This document shows, piece after piece, positions 25,469 through 31,792 of a stretch of DNA of 31,792 bases. The notes below the pieces were generated by a model that worked only from the letters and a program-made list of their open reading frames with translations, was not told the origin of the DNA and did not search any database. The stretch's first letter is position 1. Every line of letters starts with the position of its first letter. Location: assembly GCA_964354225.1 (NCBI GenBank), contig CAYGZC010000001.1, forward strand, positions 1 through 31,792. The letters are read 5' to 3'. The translations under genes were made by a program, and so were the position numbers. Origin of the DNA: CAYGZC01 sp964354225 (GTDB lineage Bacteria; Bacteroidota; Ignavibacteria; UBA10030; SZUA-254).

Positions 25469-26529
25469 AAGCACTCATAGCCAGCGGCGGACGCGGTACA
25501 CGTCTACGCCCTCTCACACATACACAAAACAAGCATCTCATCCCTATTGCCAACAAACCGATTCTGCATTATGCTATCGAAGCGGCGGTTGATGCCGGGA
25601 TAAAACAGATCGGTATCATCCACAATGCCGATAGCAACGAAGTTCCTGATGCGATTGGAAACGGTAAACGATGGGAAGTTAAAATAACGTTTATTCCACA
25701 GAAAACTCCTGCCGGCCTTGCACACGTTGTAAAGATCGCCGAAAAGTTTATCGGGAAAGATAATTTTATTTTTTATCTTGGCGACAATATGGTTGTTGGC
25801 GGTGTAAAGCGGTTCGTTGACGAGTTCGAAAAAAGTGATTGCAATTGCTGGCTCACACTTGCAAAAGTGAAAGACCCCGAACGCTTCGGTGTTCCTGTAA
25901 TCAAAAATGGCAGGATCATCAAAGTAGAAGAAAAGCCGGCGAAACCGAAAAGCCAGTACGCGGTTGCAGGTATTTATATTTATGATAGGCATATCTTTGA
26001 AGCAGTCAAGAAAATAAAACCGAGCAAGCGCGGTGAGCTTGAAATATCCGATGCCCATACTTATCTAATCGAGAAGGGATATAAAGTTGGGTATAGCGAA
26101 ATAACCGGCTGGTGGAAAGACACAGGTAAACCATCTGATCTGCTTGAAGCGAATCGTTTAATTCTGGATAACATCGAACCCGATTTCAAAGGTGAAGCAG
26201 ATAAAGCTTCATCAGTTTTAGGAAAAGTATTTTTGGATGAAGGTGCCAAAGTAATAAACAGTGTTATCCGCGGACCTGCAATTATCGGTAAAAATGCTGT
26301 CATCGAAAATAGTTATATTGGACCGTTCACATCAATCGGTAACAATACGATTATTCGAAATGCAGAAGTTGAGTACAGCATCGTTCTTCGTGATTCCAAA
26401 ATAACGAATGTAAAACTTCGGATCGAAGGAAGCATTCTCGGCAACGATGTTGAAATCGTAGATGCAGTCGGCAAACCGCATGTACATAGGTTTATGATTG
26501 GAGATCAATCCAGAATTGAAATCGCTTAA
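25465..26529 (+). CDS. rmlA: Long-form glucose-1-phosphate thymidylyltransferase-like nucleotidylyltransferase
   Basis: It joins a sugar 1-phosphate to a nucleoside triphosphate, most likely glucose-1-P plus dTTP to dTDP-glucose. The 354-residue product has the N-terminal catalytic domain with the nucleotide-binding GGRGTRLRPLT (8-18) and PIANKPILHYAIE, YLGDNM (metal Asp), KDPERFGVP, EEKP and the WKDTGKP motif. A C-terminal left-handed beta-helix (about 245-354, GPAIIGKNAVIENSYIGP) marks the long RmlA type rather than the 290-residue E. coli form. GTG start at 25465 with AAGGG upstream; the start overlaps the DUF2520 stop as GTGA. No rmlB, C or D is present, so the final sugar is unknown; UTP use cannot be excluded. 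Confidence 0.88.
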   Translation: MKALIASGGRGTRLRPLTHTQNKHLIPIANKPILHYAIEAAVDAGIKQIGIIHNADSNEVPDAIGNGKRWEVKITFIPQKTPAGLAHVVKIAEKFIGKDNFIFYLGDNMVVGGVKRFVDEFEKSDCNCWLTLAKVKDPERFGVPVIKNGRIIKVEEKPAKPKSQYAVAGIYIYDRHIFEAVKKIKPSKRGELEISDAHTYLIEKGYKVGYSEITGWWKDTGKPSDLLEANRLILDNIEPDFKGEADKASSVLGKVFLDEGAKVINSVIRGPAIIGKNAVIENSYIGPFTSIGNNTIIRNAEVEYSIVLRDSKITNVKLRIEGSILGNDVEIVDAVGKPHVHRFMIGDQSRIEIA

Positions 26530-26550
26530 CTTTTTTAAAATGAGGATAGT

Positions 26551-27333
26551 ATGAATTATCAAACTCTATTAATCAATATCAAGGATCGCATCGCGGTCGT
26601 TACAATCAATCGTCCTGACAAGCTAAATGCATTGAACGCTCAATGCAAGAGTGAGCTGAAGGACTTATTCACCAACCTAAAAACCAATTCTGAAGTCGAT
26701 GCGGTCATTCTCACGGGTGCAGGAGAGAAAGGTTTTGTCGCAGGAACAGACATCGGAGAGTTGACATCACTTGATGCTAAGACTGGGAAAGAATTCTCCG
26801 AAGGTGGAATTGCTATTTTCGGTCTCATCCAAAATTTAGGCAAACCGGTGATTGCTGCCGTAAATGGTTACGCACTTGGTGGCGGATGCGAGCTTGCTAT
26901 GGCGTGCCATTTCAGGATAGCATCGGAGAATGCAAAGTTCGGGCAACCGGAAGTGAACCTTGGGACTTTTCCCGGGTATGGTGGAACTCAACGTCTGCCC
27001 CGACTCGTTGGATATGGCAGAGCGATGGAAATGATTCTCACTGGCAATCAGATCGATGCAAGTGAAGCTTTTCGGATCGGTTTAGTGAATAAAGTCGTGC
27101 CGCAGGCAGACTTACTTCCAACTGCTGAAGCAATGGCTCGTACGATTATCAGCAAAGGTCAGCCAGCTGTTCGGCTCGCTTTAAAGGCAATAAATGCTAC
27201 ATTGGAAAAGCCGTTGAGCGATGGCTTGAAAATCGAAGCCGAATTGTGGGGTGAATGTTGTACTACGGAAGACTTCAAGGAAGGCACGAAAGCATTTCTT
27301 GAAAAACGAAAACCAGCTTTTAAGGGTAAATGA
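26551..27333 (+). CDS. Enoyl-CoA hydratase (crotonase family)
   Basis: It hydrates trans-2-enoyl-CoA to 3-hydroxyacyl-CoA, as in fatty acid or butyrate-type metabolism. Over its 260 residues the oxyanion-hole parts are present (FVAGTDIGEL and AAVNGYALGGG). Both catalytic glutamates of true hydratases are kept, Glu114 in GGGCELAM and Glu134 in GQPEVNLGT, so hydratase activity is expected rather than isomerase or decarboxylase. The end FLEKRKPAFKGK is typical. GAGGA at 26542-26546 precedes the ATG by four bases. The gap to rmlA is 21 bases, and its stop overlaps the next gene by four (ATGA). Chain-length preference cannot be read from sequence. Confidence 0.92.
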   Translation: MNYQTLLINIKDRIAVVTINRPDKLNALNAQCKSELKDLFTNLKTNSEVDAVILTGAGEKGFVAGTDIGELTSLDAKTGKEFSEGGIAIFGLIQNLGKPVIAAVNGYALGGGCELAMACHFRIASENAKFGQPEVNLGTFPGYGGTQRLPRLVGYGRAMEMILTGNQIDASEAFRIGLVNKVVPQADLLPTAEAMARTIISKGQPAVRLALKAINATLEKPLSDGLKIEAELWGECCTTEDFKEGTKAFLEKRKPAFKGK

Positions 27334-27809
27334 TTTTGGGTTTTGATAAATCTATAATATTTCGTTTTTTCTTTATTCTCGTACTGGTTGGGGCAGCGAT
27401 CGGCTTATTTTTCGCTAATCAAACACAACGGACGAAGCCCTCTGAGCTATCGCAGCAGAATCTTGCATCGGTTGTGAAGGAGATTAATCAACAAGTTGAC
27501 ACTGTATTCGCAAAATTTCGAATTGAAAAAAAATGGTGCCGGAGAAGAGAAGTTGCAATTGGTTCAAATCTGAATCGAGTAGAGCGTAAAGTAATGATAC
27601 CACTGGAAATAATTCCCATACAGATGAACCGGGCGTTAAATCTGATGGCACAACGGTATGGTGGACGAGCAATCGGCTCAGAAAATCTCAAAGAGAATAC
27701 GGTAACGATACACATAAAACTTGAAGACTATATCATCGAGACGATAATTTTAAAACTGAATAAAGATTTAGTTAGGGGAAAAAAGGAAGATAAACGAAAG
27801 AAAGTTTAA
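27330..27809 (+). CDS. Small single-pass membrane protein, function unknown
   Basis: The 159-residue product has one N-terminal transmembrane helix (about residues 9-29) and then a basic soluble part. That part is predicted to face the periplasm if the helix acts as a signal anchor. It contains a helical stretch (35-65), a middle with RVERKVMIPLEIIPIQMNRA and a very basic end (GKKEDKRKKV). I recognise no family. The start overlaps the enoyl-CoA hydratase stop as ATGA, so it is translationally coupled and likely last in the amrA operon. The MIPLEIIPIQMNRALN part suggests a small alpha/beta domain. Confidence 0.7.
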   Translation: MILGFDKSIIFRFFFILVLVGAAIGLFFANQTQRTKPSELSQQNLASVVKEINQQVDTVFAKFRIEKKWCRRREVAIGSNLNRVERKVMIPLEIIPIQMNRALNLMAQRYGGRAIGSENLKENTVTIHIKLEDYIIETIILKLNKDLVRGKKEDKRKKV

Positions 27810-27861
27810 TCCTATTTATTAAAGAATTCTTTCGCGTTCTGAGTCACGCTGTGGTAATATT

Positions 27862-27876
27862 CACCGCAGAGACGCA
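27862..27876. repeat. Fragment of a CACCGCAGAGACGCA-type intergenic repeat
   Basis: CACCGCAGAGACGCA lies in the 103-base gap before the glycyl-tRNA synthetase gene. From memory, this word and its complement occur in intergenic repeats of many unrelated bacterial genomes. Only one partial copy is here. Confidence 0.35.
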
Positions 27877-27912
27877 ATGGTCGGAGAGAAATAAATAACA
27901 GAAAAGAAATTC

Positions 27913-29385
27913 ATGAATAAACAAAATACAGACAATCAATTAATGGACAAACTTGTATCCCTATGTAAACGGAGAGGGTTTATTTTTCAATCATCTGAAA
28001 TCTATGGCGGTTTGAACGGCGCATGGGATTATGGACATTTAGGTGTTGAGCTTCTGCGCAACATCAAAGATGAATGGTGGAAAGCAATGACTTACCGTGA
28101 AGACATCGAAGGCATAGACGCTGCTATCCTCATGCACCCGCGTGTCTGGGAAGCATCGGGTCATGTTGAAAACTTTACCGACCCGATGGTGGACTGCAAG
28201 CAATGCAAATCTCGTTACCGACTTGATATCCTGTTCGAAGATGTTTCGAGCAAGAAACAGAAAGAAGTTTTACGAGAACTTGACCCTCAAAAATTCCAGG
28301 GTCAGCAAAAAGATGAATTCATTGCCGAAGAATTTATGAAGATCGCTGAATCATCTTCAAGCGCGGTGCTTCCGGCCCTAAGCTGCCCTAACTGCGGGAA
28401 CAAAGGAACATTCACCGATGCACGCAAATTCAATTTAATGTTCAAAACATTTGTCGGTCCTGTGGAAGATTCGGGAGCCGTCGTTTACCTTCGTCCGGAG
28501 ACTGCACAAGGAATCTTTGTTAACTTCCTAAACGTGCAAGCTGCATCACGTCAGAAACTTCCGTTTGGAATTGCCCAGATTGGAAAAGCGTTCCGAAATG
28601 AAATCAACACAAAGAACTTTTTATTCCGCACACGTGAGTTCGAGCAGATGGAGATGCAGTTCTTCGTCAAACCGGGAACCGATGACAAGTGGTTCGAGTA
28701 CTGGCGTGAGCAACGTATGCAGTGGTTCATAGACCTCGACATGAAGAAAGACAAACTACAGTGGCATCAACACGAACCCGGTAAACTTGCCCATTACGCA
28801 AAGAATGCGTACGACATAGAATACCTCTTCCCCTTCGGATGGGGAGAAATTGAAGGCATTCATAACCGCACCGATTTCGATCTATCCCGGCATGAACAAT
28901 TCTCTGGTAAGAGCTTGAAATATTTCGACGAAGAAACGAAAGAGAAATTCACTCCGTTCATCATAGAAACATCTGCCGGCGCAAGTCGTTCGCTCATGGC
29001 ATTCCTCGTGAATGCATATCACGAGGAAGAAGCAATGAGCGCAGAAGGTAAGATGGAGCAGCGCGTTGTTATGAAATTCCATCCAAAGCTTGCACCGATA
29101 AAAGCCGCTATCTTCCCTCTTGTCAATCGGGACGGAATGCCTGAGATTGCGAAAAAAATTGAACAGGAACTTCGTCCGCATCTTCGTGTGTTTTACGATG
29201 ACAGTGGCGCTGTCGGCAGGCGCTACCGAAGACAAGACGAGGTCGGAACTCCATACTGCATTACAGTTGATTCCCAGACGCTGCAAGATCAGACTGTTAC
29301 TATCCGCGAGAGAGATTCCATGGTTCAGGAACGGGTTGCAATAGATAAGCTTCAGGATTATCTCAAGAGAAAATATTTTTTATGA
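27913..29385 (+). CDS. glyQS: Glycyl-tRNA synthetase, homodimeric (alpha2) type
   Basis: It charges tRNA-Gly. The 490-residue class II enzyme is the single-chain alpha2 form, not the alpha2beta2 GlyQ/GlyS of E. coli. It begins with SLCKRRGFIFQSSEIYGG and WDYGHLGVELLRNIK. Two CxxC pairs (C95/C98 and C158/C161) form a zinc-ribbon-like insertion. Motif 2 is FRNEINTKNFLFRTREFEQM (228-247) and motif 3 spans about 351-366 with Arg359 in ETSAGASRSLMAF; family members usually have GADR or GVDR, so Ser replaces Asp. The anticodon-binding domain (about 395-485) includes YRRQDEVGTPYCITVD. No T-box leader or clear ribosome binding site is seen before the ATG; it does not overlap the upstream operon. Confidence 0.96.
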   Translation: MNKQNTDNQLMDKLVSLCKRRGFIFQSSEIYGGLNGAWDYGHLGVELLRNIKDEWWKAMTYREDIEGIDAAILMHPRVWEASGHVENFTDPMVDCKQCKSRYRLDILFEDVSSKKQKEVLRELDPQKFQGQQKDEFIAEEFMKIAESSSSAVLPALSCPNCGNKGTFTDARKFNLMFKTFVGPVEDSGAVVYLRPETAQGIFVNFLNVQAASRQKLPFGIAQIGKAFRNEINTKNFLFRTREFEQMEMQFFVKPGTDDKWFEYWREQRMQWFIDLDMKKDKLQWHQHEPGKLAHYAKNAYDIEYLFPFGWGEIEGIHNRTDFDLSRHEQFSGKSLKYFDEETKEKFTPFIIETSAGASRSLMAFLVNAYHEEEAMSAEGKMEQRVVMKFHPKLAPIKAAIFPLVNRDGMPEIAKKIEQELRPHLRVFYDDSGAVGRRYRRQDEVGTPYCITVDSQTLQDQTVTIRERDSMVQERVAIDKLQDYLKRKYFL

Positions 29386-29405
29386 AAATTGTGTGATGTA
29401 TTAAG

Positions 29406-30572
29406 ATGTTATTGCTAACTCGATCATTCCTCGTTATCGCAATTGCAGTAGTGTTGCAGATCGAAATCTGCTATGCCCAATGGATTGGAGATTCGGCTAA
29501 CGAAGCTCATATCCAGAAAGGCATCAGTTATGTGTATAATCTATCTTTCGATAGTGCACAAACAGAATTCCAATACGTGACCCGCTCGAAACCCGATCAT
29601 CCTGCAGGATATTTTTTTCTTGCAATGGTTGAGTGGTGGAGAATAATCACCGATTTCAATAATAAATCACGGGATAAAAAATTTATTTCGACGCTCGATC
29701 GTGTAATCGATCTTTGCGATAAGCGGTTAGATAAAAACAAAGATGATGTTACTGGCTTATTCTTTAAAGGCGGTGCACTCGGTTTTCAGGGAAGGTTATA
29801 CGGCAACCGCGATGATTGGCTAAAAGCTGCCAACTGCGGTAGAGCTGCCCTACCCATTGTCCAGAAAGCATACAAACTTGAGCCAAACAATTATGACGTC
29901 CTCCTTGGAATGGGAATTTATAACTACTATGCAGCCGTAATTCCAGAAGTCTATCCCTGGGTAAAACCGTTGATGCTCTTCTTTCCAAAAGGGGATAAAC
30001 TCAACGGTATCGAGCAATTGCGTACCGCTTCCGAAAAAGCACTCTATGCGAACATCGAAGCAACATATTTTTTAATGCAAGTCTATCATAGTTTTGAAAA
30101 TCATTATGCCGAAGCTCAAGAACTGGCCATCAAGCTGAATAAGATGTTTCCAAATAACGTTATCTTTCATAAATTTGTTGGCCGTAGTTACGCTTCGCTC
30201 GGCCAATGGGTAGAGATGCAGCAGGTATATCTTGAGGTGTTAAAGCGAATAAGATTTAAACAAATCGGATATGACATTATTGCCGAGCGTGAAGCCAATT
30301 ACCATCTTGGATTGGCTGAAATGAATTACAATAAATACGATTCTGCGCTCCAATATTTTTATAGGTCGGATGAACTTTCGCGTTCACTCGATACCGAAGG
30401 TGCATCTGGTTATATGGTGATGACAAATTTAAAAATTGGGATGATTTATGATATTCAACAGAAGCGAGATATTGCCATTATGCAGTATAAAAAAGTGCTC
30501 GACATGAAGGACTACCAGAATGCTCACAAGCAAGCGGAAGAATTTTTGCAAACACCTTATAAAATATTTTAA
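29406..30572 (+). CDS. Exported TPR-like protein
   Basis: The 388-residue product has a signal peptide ending at about residue 24 (CYA then Q). The mature part is made of helical pairs resembling degenerate TPRs: DHPAGYFFLAMVEWW near 65, YDVLLGMGIYNYYAAVIPEV near 160-180, EATYFLMQVYHSF near 220, and clear ones at the end (ALQYFYRSDELSR, MVMTNLKIGMIYD, AIMQYKKVLDM). It therefore probably acts in the periplasm or at the outer membrane as a protein-binding scaffold. I do not recognise a named family. It lies 20 bases after glyQS and 11 bases before the ZIP gene, so the three may share a transcript. Confidence 0.8.
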   Translation: MLLLTRSFLVIAIAVVLQIEICYAQWIGDSANEAHIQKGISYVYNLSFDSAQTEFQYVTRSKPDHPAGYFFLAMVEWWRIITDFNNKSRDKKFISTLDRVIDLCDKRLDKNKDDVTGLFFKGGALGFQGRLYGNRDDWLKAANCGRAALPIVQKAYKLEPNNYDVLLGMGIYNYYAAVIPEVYPWVKPLMLFFPKGDKLNGIEQLRTASEKALYANIEATYFLMQVYHSFENHYAEAQELAIKLNKMFPNNVIFHKFVGRSYASLGQWVEMQQVYLEVLKRIRFKQIGYDIIAEREANYHLGLAEMNYNKYDSALQYFYRSDELSRSLDTEGASGYMVMTNLKIGMIYDIQQKRDIAIMQYKKVLDMKDYQNAHKQAEEFLQTPYKIF

Positions 30573-30583
30573 TTCAAGTCCGT

Positions 30584-31327
30584 ATGCTAACGATCATCTT
30601 TTTCGGTTTGATTGCCGCAGCGGCAGAGATCATAGGCGGTACACTTATCATTCTAAGGAAGGAATGGCCCCGGAAAATCCAGGAGTATCTAATTGCACTG
30701 AGCTCCGGTTTCATCCTAGCGCTTGTTTTTTTTGAACTAATTCCTGAGAGTTTGCAATTGCTCGGTGAGATCGCATCGCTGTACATGATTATCGGTTTTG
30801 GCTTACTCCATTTCTTTGAACATACCGTAGTCGGTCACCTCCACTTCGGAGAAGAAACCCACCACGAAGTTATGGTTTCAAAGGTTGCAAGCGCTTCAGC
30901 ATTCGCCGGCTTATTCATTCATGCCTTCTTTGATGGTCTTTCAATCTCCGCGGGAATGAAATTTGATTTCTCGATTGGACTGTTAATCTTCATAGCTATT
31001 TTGCTTCATAAAATTCCCGAAGGTCTTACTGTTGCATCTATTATGCTATCTGCCAATCATCCACGCAAAACTGCATTTCTCGCTTCATTCGCAATCGGCG
31101 TTGCAACAATGCTTGGAATTATGATGGTCTTTGTTTTGTCTAATGTCCATGAGAATGCAGTTGGTATTGCATTCGCGCTCTCGGCAGGTGCGGCAACTTA
31201 TGTTGGAGCAAGCGATCTGATTCCTGAAATCAACCGCTCAAAAAATCGTGTCACTCCTTTGATTGTGTTTGGAGGAATGTTTCTCTTTTATATAAGTAAA
31301 CAATTGTTAGAATGGTTAGTATTATAA
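30584..31327 (+). CDS. ZIP family metal transporter
   Basis: The 247-residue inner-membrane protein with about eight hydrophobic helices imports divalent metal such as zinc or iron. The signature helices are present: HAFFDGLSISAG (TM4, His and Asp as metal ligands) and HKIPEGLTVASIM (TM5, His and Glu). A His-rich loop between TM3 and TM4 (HFFEHTVVGHLHFGEETHH) is the usual variable metal-sensing loop. Length and layout fit the ZupT/GufA branch. It is co-directional with the TPR gene 11 bases upstream and converges with the porQ-like gene. The metal preference cannot be told from sequence, and there is no visible Zur or Fur box. Confidence 0.92.
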   Translation: MLTIIFFGLIAAAAEIIGGTLIILRKEWPRKIQEYLIALSSGFILALVFFELIPESLQLLGEIASLYMIIGFGLLHFFEHTVVGHLHFGEETHHEVMVSKVASASAFAGLFIHAFFDGLSISAGMKFDFSIGLLIFIAILLHKIPEGLTVASIMLSANHPRKTAFLASFAIGVATMLGIMMVFVLSNVHENAVGIAFALSAGAATYVGASDLIPEINRSKNRVTPLIVFGGMFLFYISKQLLEWLVL

Positions 31328-31336
31328 CAGCCAATC

Positions 31337-31354
31337 ATCACCACAATTGGTGAT
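31337..31354. terminator. Weak hairpin between convergent genes
   Basis: ATCACC and GGTGAT form a 6 bp stem around ACAATT between the ZIP stop and the porQ-like stop. No T-run follows on either strand, so termination strength is doubtful. Confidence 0.3.
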
Positions 31355-31366
31355 CCACCAGTACAG

Positions 31367-31792
31367 TTAAAACTTGAATGCTATATTGATCCGGTGAAGG
31401 GCACCGATCTTTCCATAAGAATTGAACGCATAATCTATCGTATAAATATCGGTTGAAAAACCCGCACCTATAGAAAAGCCCGCCAACTCAGCGCTGTTTC
31501 CTAACCTAAGCTCCTGTCTACGCTCATTGTTGTACCCAACTCGTAACTGAACATTTGGACTCGCAGTGAACTCGACACCGACAGAAAACTGTTTGAATCT
31601 ATTAAAAAAATTATCCTGACTCTCATTCAGTTTGTGAAGATCAATCATGATGACTGCCGGAATATGCTCGGGGTAAACAGAAGCGCCAATTTTAAAATCG
31701 AGTGGAAGACGTTCTCTGGTAGTAACATATGGATCAAGCTGGGTTCCTAAATTCAACAAACTCGCACCGACCAAGAACCTATCCGGCACAGC
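31367..31792 (-). CDS. porQ: PorQ-like type IX secretion outer-membrane protein, C-terminal part (5' end outside window)
   Basis: The frame is still open at the window edge, so only the last 142 or so residues are seen. They are beta-barrel-like with alternating hydrophobic strands: FLVGASLLNLGTQ, LPLDFKIGASVYPEH, FSVGVEFTASPNVQLRVGYN, then the conserved NERRQELRLG, AGFSIGAGF, YTIDYAFNSYG and the end HRINIAFKF with a terminal Phe, typical of outer-membrane barrels. These features match PorQ (PorV/FadL-like family), a T9SS outer-membrane component. This agrees with the four sorting-tail proteins at the other end of the window. PorV is the main alternative. It is convergent with the ZIP gene. 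Confidence 0.75.
   Translation of the reverse strand, partial: AVPDRFLVGASLLNLGTQLDPYVTTRERLPLDFKIGASVYPEHIPAVIMIDLHKLNESQDNFFNRFKQFSVGVEFTASPNVQLRVGYNNERRQELRLGNSAELAGFSIGAGFSTDIYTIDYAFNSYGKIGALHRINIAFKF

Noticed and set aside
25504..26058. 184-residue open frame antisense to the nucleotidylyltransferase
   Set aside because: It is a shadow of the conserved RmlA-like frame, rich in Phe and Asn with no family features.
27810..27912. T-box riboswitch before the glycyl-tRNA synthetase gene
   Set aside because: The leader is only about 100 bases, with no conserved T-box sequence and no terminator hairpin.

Overview
The window reads as chromosome of an Ignavibacteria/Chlorobi-type bacterium of the Bacteroidota superphylum. 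Four large exported proteins on the left end in the type IX secretion system (T9SS) type A sorting tail, with the signature NYPNPFNP. A PorQ-like T9SS protein lies at the right edge. The promoters I can see are sigma70-like (TTGACA, 17 bp spacer, TACAAT or TATATT) rather than the Bacteroidetes TAnnTTTG type. Several genes carry strong AAGGAG ribosome binding sites, while others have none. The code is standard: TGA, TAA and TAG all end genes here. Lineage is inferred from protein style only.

Left region (1-11400, + strand) is a surface/secretome cluster. It holds the remains of a propeller/Ig-like protein interrupted by an in-frame TGA, an Asp-box beta-propeller protein of 13-14 blades, and a 1744-residue parallel beta-helix protein built from about 200-residue modules that carries a dockerin and a cohesin. 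Last comes a protein with three cohesins alternating with two Big_2-like domains. The adjacent dockerin and cohesins make a small cellulosome-like adhesion set the most interesting candidate system. The cluster closes with a bidirectional terminator shared with icd.

The middle (11400-16000) has NADP-type isocitrate dehydrogenase with a palindromic putative operator, a propeller surface (lipo)protein divergent from a TPR protein with two good facing promoters, and a DUF3467 protein. From 22985 down to 16015 runs a leftward seven-gene string: phosphohexomutase (glmM-like), a lone EutN/CcmL microcompartment vertex protein, dprA, a DUF3109 Cys-rich protein, rpoN, hslV and hslU. The lone vertex protein without any shell gene is unusual.

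From 23151 rightward lie AmmeMemoRadiSam components A and B without their radical SAM partner, a DUF2520 protein, a long-form glucose-1-phosphate nucleotidylyltransferase, an enoyl-CoA hydratase and a small membrane protein, with close spacing or 4-base overlaps that suggest one operon. They are followed by glycyl-tRNA synthetase (alpha2 type), an exported TPR protein and a ZIP metal transporter, then the convergent porQ-like gene cut by the window edge. The sugar-nucleotide genes (glmM-like, rmlA-like) could supply the surface glycan to which T9SS cargo is attached in other species; that link is inference. I saw no tRNA, rRNA, CRISPR array, transposase or phage gene.
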